DNA of 64,000 nucleotides from Anoplolepis gracilipes. Taxonomy: Eukaryota > Arthropoda > Insecta > Hymenoptera > Formicidae. How positions within the stretch are numbered: position 1 is the stretch's first letter; every line of letters begins with the position of its first letter. This document shows positions 50,301 to 62,036 of this stretch, one piece after another. The translations under genes and the position numbers were made by a program. The notes below the pieces were generated by a model. It was given only the letters and a program-made list of their open reading frames with translations, was not told where the DNA came from and made no database searches. The stretch spans positions 2,575,001 to 2,639,000 of the forward strand of contig NC_132977.1 of assembly GCF_047496725.1 (NCBI RefSeq), written 5' to 3'.

Positions 50301-53300
50301 GAGAGATCGATATAATTTTACATTACCTCGATAGACCTCGTAATTTGATCGTGATTCTGATTGCTCATCCTGACCGTACGGCTGACTCGGTCTCCCAATA
50401 TTGTTCGTCTCGATGACGCCGAGATTGGATGTCTGCTGGATGTATACTGGAGGATAATGAATCTCGTGCACCGGTGCCGTATGATAAATCTCGACGGACT
50501 TTTGAATCTCGACGGAATTGTCGGGTACCTTTTGTGTGACAGCCTCAACCGATGACTTCTCTCCCTCGCGTTGAAAACTCTCGTCCTTATAATCGACGCG
50601 CGATCGATTCTCAACGTCGTTCTCAATGAATTTCTTATCCCCTGTCGACAAACGCTGTAGATCGTCCTGGGGGTAATCCTGAAGATAGTCCTTGGTGTCT
50701 GTCGCAGCGGATTGCTCGCTGTCGACCATCGAACCAGTCTCGTGGGCGTTCACCAAAGCGATCCCGACTTGCAGCGGGTTCAGCATGATCGAGGAAGTCT
50801 CTATGCCCTTAGAAAGCACTGGAGCTTTTGGTCTGGAGCTTTCGACGTAGCTTCCCGGCGTAATTTCCGCGTTCTCGACCGACTTGAGAGCTGCTGCATC
50901 ACCGTCGTCGAGATAATCAACCGTCATCTCCGGAGTCGCTCTGTCAACCAGATCAGCTACTATGATGGGACCTGAGAATTTCACCGGTTGCACCGAAGAA
51001 CTGATTTCCACGGACGTCGATGACGACATCTGCACGACGCTCTTTTCCACAGATTCCTCAGGCTTCTCCGTGGACGCTTCAGCTTCGGTACCGTTGTATG
51101 CTCGGGATGACCTCACTCGTGTCTGAAGATCCTCGGGCACGACGTCATTCTCGCTCAAGATGGAAGCGACATTGGCTGGTGCCGAAGGTTCTTTCACAGT
51201 TTCGACGTTGAAAATTTCTTCCCTATTGGACGCTTTGGATTTAACCACCTCAGGGTCGCTGAAAGCTGGCGGGTCGTCTGCCAAATCGCTTTCTTTCTTC
51301 AACGCGAGTACATATGGCTCTGACGTGACTGACACGTAAGGTCGCCCGTCTTCGAGCGGTGACGCGGTGCTGCTGAAGGACTTGCGGGTACTTGCGTACT
51401 CGTCGTCCTTTCGGCTGTCACCGATGGTATTCCTGACGGTATTCCTGGTATTTCCTGGAGCCGTCCTGCCGTTCGGCCGATCCTGCCGCACTCTCTGTCC
51501 AAAACTGCCGGCATTTTCGACGAGAAGGATATCTTCGGACACGGCCTCACGACTTTGCTCTTTAAACGGATACTCGTCGATCGTTTCAGCAAGCGGTGTC
51601 GCGTAGATCACCTCCGACGTGGAAGAATCCCCGGCGGAAACGCCATTCCAGCCTTTCTCATCCGCCGTTCCACTCGAACCGACGTCCGGATGATCCCCGG
51701 TGTTCGTCCGCCCGGAACTCCTTGCTTCTATCCCCGTCACGTGAAATCCCGTTATTTGCTTCTCCGGCAAATCACGAAGCTCCGTGTAATCGACAGCCTG
51801 AAAGATGAGTCGGTTAAAGGGGCCGTCCAGAAAATTTGCGGTTACTCGCGGGATAATTTCACCGCGAAAGCTAGCGTTGAGAGATCGCGGAACTGTATTC
51901 CTCTTGCAGACGCCGATCTCCGATGGAAACATTAATCATATAGGCAAGCATATTGCGGAATGTATATAATCAATTTTATGAAAGGATTGGATGCAAAGGA
52001 TTATTTGAATCAAATATTTCATTTATCGCAATTTTATATAACTAGCATCAATTATTTTCTTTTTACTTTTTTTTTTTATTTATTTAATTAATATTTTTTG
52101 ATTTGTCAAATTGAATAAAATCGAGGATAGTGATTATAAATAATGACTAACTTTTTGACGATTGTTCTGAAAATAAGTTTTAGATGTGTATATATATTAT
52201 ATTTAAAAATATCGTACATGTTTATATATATATATATATATATATATTTGCAGAAAGTATAGAGCAACGAGGAACATAAAATTCTTAGGCAAAAGGCTAC
52301 TGATGAGAGATTAGAAATCGATAATAAAACGTATGTTATATCTCGAGTAGAAATTAGCAAGGTGCTGTTAAATAAGTTTTATATATATAAATTGTTACTT
52401 CCTTTCACTCTTCGGAGCTCTTTAAATGTGAATAACGATAAGATTTACGCAGGGAAATCATCGAGATCATCTGGCATTAATGCAATTACGAGTGTTCCGG
52501 CTTCCGCTCATTTTGAAAATTATTATAGTTTCATAAGAATATTGACGTATATATGCGCCAAAAAAAAATTGAATTTCTATTTTCTTAAGTAGCCTTAATT
52601 ATTACGTTTGACGTCGATTTTAACATGTCTTGCTCATTAAGCAATCTTTCTCATATCCCGTCTCATGTTGAACTTACTCGTTCATTTCTTCCGTTAAGGT
52701 ATCTTCGCATCGATACCCATCAACTACTCGACGAGACGAAACGAGACTCTCGATCGCATCCTGGCGCTGTGGATTTCCAAATGGAGCAAATCGCGGTGAC
52801 CCAGAAGATATTTTGTAGAAGAAGAAGAAAGGCGCGAAGAAGAGTATAGCGGCAAAAATCAATGACGAACGAGTATTTATTATTGAGCGACAACAATGTC
52901 GGCACACTTTTTCACGAGCGAAAAAAAAAAACAAAAAAGAAAAAGACTCTCCAACGAAATCTGCATGCGTTCCACTTTGGTAAGTAAATTTACATTATTT
53001 TATACGCCCATACATAAATATGCGCAGAGTGTTAACACACACAATGATTGATAAGATGAGAAAATTATTTAGAAGCTACAGCGAACTTTTTCGAGAAAAT
53101 ATGATTGCTGACACCATGGGGTTCTGTAAAGAATTACCGTCTACGAGAATAGAAACATGGAAAAAAATATATTCTCCTCTTGAGAATATTTCATTTATTA
53201 TAATATCTTCCTCTAAAATAAGCGACCATCTTAACTTAAGAGAGAAATCCTCCGAAGAGTAGAAATGGTCTCAAATATTCTTAATATATAGAATATATAT

Positions 53301-54435
53301 ACTGAATGAGATATACCGTTGACTATTTCATATTTGGGATTATTAGTCTCAGTGTGATTAAAAAAAAAAACAGTTTTACAAATAGACACATTTGCTATTA
53401 TTATTAAAACTTTGATCAAGTTAAATGTACAGTTTATTACTTATATTGTTATTTTGCAAATAAGATAAAATTCCAAATAAAAGATAAACAAGAAAAATAA
53501 GACGAGATTCCAAAAAATATCGTGTAAGGAAAAAAACTTATTCATCAGAGGAAATCAAATTTTTTCGATCTAGTAGATAACGTTCATCCGTTTCTCGAAA
53601 TAAGGTCGAGGAATTCGCTATAGAGGTAAGTGCTGCATCATTATCGGAAGAAAAGTAACTAGTTTTTGAAAAAAAAAATGCAATATATATGTATGGGACG
53701 CGGACACACCCCATATAAAAAGAATCCACGGCATCCCGTCGCGGGGAGATCGAAGGCGCGGAGGCTGAAAATAACGCATCTTAGACGCTATCGCGCGCCA
53801 CGAGAGATGAGAGAAAGGTGCAGTTACACGGTACCGCCACCGAGAGCTCCCTTTCTCCCGTATCGTCCGAGCGAAAAGAGAGGAGAAACGGGAAAGATGA
53901 TGCGCCGCATTCTTGCACCACGCGTGCGCAAAAGAAAAACCAGTGAGAGTCTCGTAAATCCCGATGGTCCAGCGAGAACGAACCGGGCGCGCCGATATGT
54001 CCTCAATCTCGTCTCACCAACTGGTCCTTTACTTTCCCTTTACTTGCCGAAACCCCATATTTCTCTTTCTTTTGCGCAGCTTGTTATGTTTTTAAATTGA
54101 AGGATATTCGAGACGCGTGACAGAGAGATAAATTCGTAAGATTCACTTGAAATATGTGAGTATTGTATTTCTCTCAAATGGATCTTGTATAAATTTACTT
54201 TGTCATTTTTTTTATCAAATTCTTTAATGATAATTTCATTTCTACCACCTGTCAGCATTTCTAAAAAGTTATTCGATATAATTGATAGATTTGTCGGATA
54301 AATTTAAAGTAAAATCTACTTGGAACTAGCTGAAAAATAAGATTGCTTAATTTGACATTTGTCAAAAATTCTAGTTAAGATAAATAATTTTTTTTAATAG
54401 TTTTTACACGCTTTTTTATAATATATATATGTATG

Positions 54436-54466
<31 letters not shown>

Positions 54467-57232
54467 TTATATATTATATATTGTTATATTACATGGACAC
54501 AAAATTATAATATCACACTTTTAAATTTTTTCTGAGACATTTCAACGTGTCTTTCATACGTGACCTGATTTAAATGATGTTCTTAACGCACTGGAAAAGG
54601 CGGGAATTTTTTTGCACGCGTTACGGATCTGTAATAGCGCATGGATGCGTAAATATTACGGATAAATCAAGACATAACTGACTGCGTATTTACCGTTTAG
54701 CTCGTTCGACACGGATATAGAAAGAAGTGGTGCATTGAAATAAATAATAACGAAGCAGTGCTACTTTGTAGCGGCCATGCGGCCAATGTACCAATAAAGA
54801 AACGATCATAATTTGTTGAAGGCAGTAGTTTTCTACAGTTGAAGCGACTGCGGGCTTACCTTTCCAGTTTCGTATATACACATGATTGATATATACAAAA
54901 CATGTCGAAACAACTTTCTCCGTGTATTGTTTCGCCGTCACGACGGAATAAATATCGACCCGTGAGTACCGGCATTATATTAAGCAAAAATCTTTTGCCT
55001 CAATAATATTCAAAGGAATGCACATTTTCAATAATAATGCACCAGCGTTTCAATTTATTTCTTTTCCGCCTTTCCATCGCGATAGAGATGCGAATATATA
55101 CAAGGTGATTCTAAATAAGCGCAAACAATTTTAAAAGATGATTTTTTTGTCGAAAATTAAGTTTTTTGATATAAACATATATTAAAGAAGGAAGTGAAAA
55201 TTAGGTTTTTATTTTTCCTCAAATTTTTGACAAGTTAAAAAAATGAAATTTAGCAAACATTTTCTACTAGTAAAAAAAAACTTATTAATATTATTAATAT
55301 TTAGCACTATGCGTAATATATATTTTATTCATTTTTTTTGCTTGAAAATTATTGATTTTACAAAAAAAAAAATAATAGAAATATATAGAATAAGTTTCTA
55401 AAGGAATTAAGCTTTCTAGGATATTTAAATAATCTTATCCTGGCCCGGTAAAAATTTTAATAAAAAATTGAATAAGAGTTGCTAGTTTCATCTCCTGATA
55501 ACGATATGAGAAGATTAAAAAATATTAGTAAGTATCTTTTTAAAAAATGGAAAATGTCCATCAAATTTCATTTCTTTAACTTGCAAAAAATTAGAAAAAA
55601 AAAAAAAAAATAAAAACCTAAATTTCATCTTCCCTTTTAGAAGTGTGCAGTTGCTCAAGGAGAAATATTGGAGTATATATAAAAGACTTATCTTAATTTT
55701 CGAGAAAGAATTAACTTTTGAAATTCGCACTTATTTAGAAGTCATCACCCTGTACAAAGTAAGATTAAATTAGAGATTCGCGCGGCCTGATCTATAATCT
55801 AAATTTTCGAGAAGTCGAGAAAATTGCTCGATCGAAACTGAAATTTTCTCAACCTCTTGGGATAGTGAGATCTAAATCATGATCGTCAATATCGCGCACG
55901 TCAATCGATTCGTCTCCTCTGAGTTGCGTGACATTGTGTAACACGTTTGTGCGACGTTGGTGCATCCCATCGAAGCGACAGCAATCGCCGGAGGAACGAA
56001 TTTACGTCCGCGTGTGGCCACTTTCACTGGCGAGTTTCCTTTTTAACGCGAGGAAAATACGCACGCTCTTCGCATCCTTGCCCGTGACAGCGTTCCGCTG
56101 GCTGGAATCTCTTAATTCAACCCCGGGTATTCGTCCGGCTTGCGTCAATTTCACTCGCGTACTAATGCTCGCGATTAATCCGCTCGCTGGGACGCGACTC
56201 GCACTTACGTGTCACACGGAATCGTGCATTTTCACCGTTTATTTCCTAAACGGTGTAAAATGTTTTTCTTCGCGTGACAGTACAAAGGAAATTGAACGGC
56301 ACGTTACTTTTGTATGAAAGAGTATTTACCTTTAACCAAAGCAAATCGCGTTTATACGCGATTTTCAAAAATTTTAATATTTAGATTAAGAAATATTTGA
56401 AAGTAAATTTTACACCAACTTTTATTACATTTCTCGTTGTAAATTTTAATTTTCAACTTGCGTGAAAATTAGTAATTTCATCCATGTTTCTAAATCGTAC
56501 AACACGACAATAGATTTCAATTTTACATAAGAATTTTATAACGTTTCGAGCTCATATTTTTAAATTTATTTTATAAATTTATTTTTTCTATATAAAATTC
56601 TCCGTATATTTATATATAAATATAGAGTTACAAAATTATAATATATATAAATTATTTAGAGATAAATAATTCTAGCTCTTTACCAACAAATTCCTGGGAG
56701 GAAACATGAATGAAAGTTCCAACATAAAAATGTGAAAATTCTCAGTGTATGCAAATGAAAAATGTACGCGGAGGTATTCGACTTTCTTGAGAGACCACTG
56801 TTTTCTCTGCGACGATTAAATTCCCAAATATCAGTTACATCGACGTAACATCCTTTAATTTTCAGAGAAAGTAAAGTACATACTCTCCTTTTCATATATA
56901 ATTTATATTATATTATATTATTTATACATTTCATTATTCAAACAGCACGAAATTTAAAATTTCGAATTATATTCTTCCGTAATATTACTTTACATTATTA
57001 CAGTATATATAAGTTAATTGAGCGATTTACACACACAGATGTGAATAATGTGAAAAAGATTACACGCTGCTTTTTTTTCCCGACATGTTCGCGTCTTCCG
57101 AGCTACGGGAGAGACGTTTCAAGCAAGGTGATGGGAATCGCATGGTCAATGAACGGTTTCGAGTGCCACGATGTACCGGGCATAGAATTACACGATCGCG
57201 TTGTTTGCAAGTGAAAATGTTCTCTTTCTCTG

Positions 57233-57273
<41 letters not shown>

Positions 57274-58896
57274 GTTCCCCGGAACCGCTGGGGACCGGCG
57301 GCGTTCATCCGGTCTACCTATGTGCCACCAGCTCCCAGCTGTAATTCATCTCGGCCCGTCGCGCCTATACGTAAAGTAGCACTTGAATGACGCGCCGCAA
57401 GTAGATCGAGGTTAAAGATTTCTATGCCCCAAGGTTAAGGATGTTTGTAAGCATCTCGATTCTCTCAAGCTCTAGGGTCTCCGTCAGCCCCCCCGGGGCT
57501 ACAGCTGTCGCGCGCTTAAAAAGAAGAAATTTTTTTTCGACCACTTTCATTCGCGTATCCATCAAGTCACTCTCTCCGCTCTATATCGGAACTGTCAAAC
57601 GTAGACCTGATTGGGATTTTTATTGGGATACGTATTTTTGACCGTATGCTCCTTTATCATCTTTAAAATCGCTCTCTTAATTTTGTATTGACGCGCTTTA
57701 ACGCGAATCCCGATTTTAAGAAGATACTAAGATTTAGATCGATGTTAAATCCTTCTTTGCATTTTTTTTTAAACTAGAATATTTTAAGCGCGCGCCATTT
57801 ATTTTATGTATGTTTATTGTGTTCTATGGTTATTATTGTGTATGTTTAAGTTTAGTTTCTTTTCCGCAATGCTAATTGATTGTTGAATATTTAATTTTAA
57901 TATTTACGGTTGGCTTTAAGAAACCATCCTTTTTACTTTTTCTTTCTTTCTCTCTCCTTCTCTTTCATTATTATTTGGTTCTTTATTATTTGGTAAAAAA
58001 AGGTACATATATTATATCTAATATATGTACCTTTTTTTGTCTTTTCCTCTTCTTCGTTTTCTTTAACTTTTTTTTTAACTTTAATTTAATTTTTTCACAA
58101 GTTGTCACATAAACTGTCAAAATTTGACAGCTACAGACGACACGTGCGAAGCAATAACGCACTTGACAATCGAGACAACCAATCAGCATTTCGGAAAAGA
58201 GGCAACAATGTGTAAATAACATGCCTTTTTTAGAAGAGTTTATATAACAATGGATTATGCACTTTTTATTATTCAAAATGAATTTATAATGAAGGATAAT
58301 TATAATTGCAACCTTCTTATTATTATAAATAAATATTAAAATGCTAAATGATGTCGATAAACTTTATATATAATATAGAATGCAATATTTTATACTCTAA
58401 TTTAATTTTTAAATGATATTTCTTGTATTTACCTTCTCGTCACTCAAATTTGCAACGTTGGGTTCCGAGAATGCTGTTATTGTTGCCGCCCATGTGATAA
58501 GAGCAACCTGTAAAAAAATAGGCTCGTGATATATCTTATGTGTGTGTGTGTGTGTGTGTGTGTGTCAATAATTAAAGTTATTTATATATATTATATTTTG
58601 ATATAATTTAAAATTGAACAAAAATATTTTATTCATTATTATTTTAGACTCTAAATTCAATTAAATATATTTTTATTGTGTTTTACGAAAGATAAATTTA
58701 TATGAAAATTTTTTCATTTTCCGTCTCATTAATAGAATGCGCGAAATTTTCTTTATCACTATTAAATATTCATTCATTATACATATGTCTATTTCAAATG
58801 CAAATATATACGACGTCGAGAGTCAGCCGAATGCGGAAGAAAAGTATGTGTATGTACACACGCAAAAGCAATGAAACTCACAGCGTAGAGTCGCAT
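47316..58896 (-). CDS. Large secreted protein with VEK-VP repeats (gene C), unnamed
   Basis: Four minus-strand coding exons: 58882-58896, 58433-58507, 50327-51797 and 47316-48817 (TAA), phases 0/0/1, giving 1020 aa. Exon 1 encodes MRLYA before a GTGAGT donor. Exon 2 completes a signal peptide (VALITWAATITAFS, cleavage before EPN). Exon 3 (490 codons) is hydrophilic, Ser/Glu/Asp-rich and probably disordered. Exon 4 has a repeat at about residues 698-787 built on V-E-K-x-V-x-V-P (IEKIVEKTIHVPHP, IEKKVPFPVERVVEKRVQV, VEKQVRLP, IEKRLPYV), then a Pro/Tyr-rich tail. Similar VEK/PVP repeats are known in insect extracellular and cuticle-associated proteins, but I cannot name an ortholog. It is likely an apical matrix protein (inference), consistent with the neighbouring cuticle genes. 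The acceptors (CTCATCTTTCAG, CTTCCGTTCCAG) are strong. Intron 2 contains the MITE at 55099-55754; intron 3 contains the foldback element at 49069-49999. Confidence 0.82.
49069..49999. mobile_element. Foldback element (family A) with long inverted arms
   Basis: The left arm (49069-49383) runs in the same sense as 41472-41849. The right arm (49606-49999) is its inverse complement, ending ATATTTTTTTGAGTG. Between them lies the 220-bp core (49384-49605) found inverted at 41850-42071. The left arm is truncated at its inner end. No coding capacity. It lies in intron 3 of gene C. Confidence 0.85.
55099..55754. mobile_element. MITE with long imperfect inverted repeats, TACA(A/G)GGTG ends
   Basis: The left end TACAAGGTGATTCTAAATAA pairs with the right end, read on the minus strand as TACAGGGTGATGACTTCTAA. 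The inverted similarity continues inward for roughly 200 bp (for example TTAGGTTTTTATTTTTC on the left against GAAATTTAGGTTTTTATTTT on the right in complement). About 656 bp and non-coding. TA flanks both sides. It sits in intron 2 of gene C. Confidence 0.65.
57995..58038. repeat. Perfect 20-bp inverted repeat with a 4-nt loop
   Basis: The left arm 57995-58014 (AAAAAAAGGTACATATATTA) and right arm 58019-58038 are exact inverse complements around TATC. The arm ends in a T-run on either strand. It lies in intron 2 of gene C. Confidence 0.95.
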
Positions 58897-61110
58897 ATCT
58901 TCTGCCTTAACGCATTAATGAGCGAGTCCTCTCTTCCGCGCTGTCTTCCCGCTCGATTTCCGGGGTGTCCACCCTCGACTCCGATCTGCCTGCGGGACGT
59001 CCGTCACGTATCCGAAGCGCGCACCAAGCAACGAGACAGGGTACTACTTGATTCCAACGCGATACAGTTGACTTAAGCCGAAGCTCCAGTTATCCCCACG
59101 CGAGGCGGACGATCCGAGAAGCCAGTGGCCGCTTACCTGCAGCGAAGCTACCTACAAAATCCTTCCAGCATCCCCGTGTCGCTTACCTGGCGGCTGGTCT
59201 CCTGGAGGAAGCCAGGAGTGGGAGAAGGCAGAAGCGAAGAGAACCGTCATTCGAAGAGGGAACCGCAGGTGCGGAGGGTAGGTAAGTGGCATGAACAGAG
59301 AGATGCGTGAGCGATAGACTTGTTTCCGCGATTAAACGCTGGCGGAAATGAACCCTTGGACGTCTGCACCAGGAATTCCCTCTCAAATGTAACCCTCTCC
59401 GAATTTATTTCTTCCTCGAGGTCTCCCTATTGAAAGATATTCCGCGCACTTGCGCGCGAACAATAATCTCGACGGTGTTTCGAAAGATAAATCTAACGAT
59501 TTGCTTTTTCTTTTTTATAGAAAAATGATCACACGCCAGATATAATCGGTTTTCATTGTCTTATACTCAACAGTAGCGGAACGCGAGGACGTGAAAGTGA
59601 CATTGGCTGCACGTAGAGGGAACTTTAATGACTCTCTTCTCAATTTTCCTCTCCTTTATTCGCAAATGTTATGCTTGCCGTTATACTTACAACACTCGAT
59701 TTCACCGAGGTAATTAAATTGATTTTAGAGTAGTTTTGACAAAAACATAATAAAAGACTGACCGTTTTGACATGTCTAGACAGAAAGATTTATGAGTGTG
59801 AAGAAGAAATTGTACAAGATATATTTACATAAAAGAAAAGAAACTGTGTCTGTGAAAAAAATCGTAAATATTACTTTGAAAGATATTCTTTTTCAAAATT
59901 CGTTACTTGAATTCAAAGCAAAATTAATAAGATAGTAATTACGGAGAGGCTTTATATTTTAAGAATATATTTGTAAATGTAATATTTTTTAGTTTAAAGC
60001 AATAATATGTAACGTTATATCTTGTAAGAAGAAAGCTATTGACAAACGAACAGAAATTTAAAAACAAAGCTGTAAATCGTTTATGAGATTGCATTACTTT
60101 TCTCCGTTTCACTTTTGCATGCGTGAATTCCTTAAACACCTTAAATTAGAGTATGAGAGCTATTCGATATTGTGTGGAAAGGAAAGTTTGAATTCTCGTT
60201 AGCAACTACGGTGTTTAATTTGCCAAACTCTTGGAATGTCTTCAACTTCAAACCCACCAGACAATCATTAATTCGGGACAAATTCAAAATTTTATAAACT
60301 TGTATGTCGTATAATACAGAAGAAAAAAAATACAAAGTTAAATTAATGCAATTCATATATGTATATGATATTAAAATAGATTTCTATCTTAAATGTTGTC
60401 ATCGTGTAAAGCAAGCTTTAAAAATTATCAGTACCCCTCGAAACACATTATCAACATTATGAAGAACCGTAGTGTCGTGTTCTCGCTACACCATATAGCT
60501 TTCGTTTTACCAAAGAAAGAACCGCCAATTCTACTCTCATTCCTTCATTTTCCTCTCTGATTTTCCCCTATCCCATATGCGGCAAGTTGTATGCCACGAA
60601 ATCGGAACATGCGAATACTAATATATACCAGCATCGTTCGGTACATGTCTAGTATTTCCCAACTTTAACCGTTAACCGGAACTTCATACCTATAATATTT
60701 TTTCCGCTTATTTTCACGCGAAACAGTTACAGCGAATGAGTTGTAATACTGGAAAAAAGAATAATCTTTGTCGACAAAAAGCTCACGCAAAGCGAACACG
60801 GAAAACGAAACGATTAATCAATTCTGTAAATATTTACTATAAACAAAAGGCAGTTTTAATACAAGATTCATTTCAATTTAGCAGAGCAAAAGTGAAACTT
60901 TATTTATCTATATAACATATACGATTGTGATAAAATTAATATAATTTTTCTTATAATATATTATTAATTATTATAATTTCTTTAAATATATTAATATATT
61001 ATTATTTTTAAATATATTTTATTCTTAATTTTTCTTACAATATATTTTTTATTTTCAAAAATGCATTATATTTTTTCTTCAATATATTTATATTATATTC
61101 TTCAATATTC

Positions 61111-61157
<47 letters not shown>

Positions 61158-62036
61158 GATTGTGATAAAATTAATAAAATTTTTTTTATAATATATTATT
61201 ATTTTTAAATATATTTTATTATTAATTTTTCTTACGATATATTTATTATTTTAAAAAATGCATTATATTTTTTCTTTAATATCTATAAATAAAAGAAATT
61301 TAAAAAAATAAACTTTTATGAAATAGAAATCAATCTGCTAAAGTGCTCTTTAGAATAAGTGTATAATAATTGATATTGTAATATTATCAGTGCAAGAAAA
61401 AATTCTTAAACCTACATTATCGACGATATGGTCGGTAAATTCGTTGCCTGCATACGTAATTATCGATAATGAGGGATTCTGTAATTTATGGTTGATATCC
61501 GCCAAAATTTATTATTATAAAATTTATTTCGCTAGTCAAACCCGATCGATTGTAGGAAAGGGGTGCCGAGAAATTGACAGGATTACAAGATTTCGTGCGA
61601 TTTGGCGGAATAATCGGCGGTTTAAACGGCAAGACAAGACGTACGCATCATGTATGTTACATTCTGCGAAAATATCAAATGTGCGATTATGTATGAAATG
61701 AGCGAGTCAGACAGGAAGACGTGAACACACGCGCGAGAAAGAATGTCAGACGTTTGAGCGAGCTGTCACGGTTTTAGACTTTTTCGTATAATAATCTCGC
61801 GATTATTCCGTCGTCTGATTACGTCCGGGATTACGTGGGGGTGGAACACGCATTGCAAGAGATAGAGAGGTTATTCGATTTCATATTCCGCCCAATTTCT
61901 CGGCGGAATTGTTAGAGAAAAAAAAAAATGTCGCTGCCGTGTCAAATTGTTATTCAAAATCGACTCTGATCCAGCGTGACAAATGATCGACAGTCACGTT
62001 CTCCGTGATGCCGAACGAAAATAGCTAAAAGTGAAA
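58897..62036. other. Region between gene C and Merlin, probably holding both promoters
   Basis: Gene C (minus) and Merlin (plus) are divergent. A GC-rich block at 58900-59400, just upstream of gene C exon 1, is the likely gene C promoter or 5' UTR. It has two strong minus-strand donors (GTAAGCG near 59191 and GTAAGCGG near 59138) that could end non-coding exons. No TATA box is obvious. The segment 59500-61700 is AT-rich and holds a tandem duplication around an (AT)n tract (60920-61285). GC content rises again from about 61690 to the Merlin ATG. Confidence 0.4.
60920..61285. repeat. Tandem duplication flanking an (AT)n tract
   Basis: TATACGATTGTGATAAAATT occurs at 60920 and 61153. Each is followed by related AT-rich sequence ending AATGCATTATATTTTTTCTT. 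The first copy is about 170 bp, the second about 130 bp, with (AT)n at 61111-61156 between them. Confidence 0.85.

Noticed and set aside
50361..51935. Plus-strand and alternate-frame ORFs over the large exon of gene C
   Set aside because: Same reason: shadows of a 490-codon real exon, with no start or splice support of their own.
59130..59300. Minus-strand ATG-started frames ending at the strong donors near 59191 and 59138, considered as the first exon of gene C
   Set aside because: Joining them to the signal-peptide exon at 58433-58507 gives the wrong phase and immediate stops. The 15-nt exon at 58882-58896 fits in phase with a GTGAGT donor.
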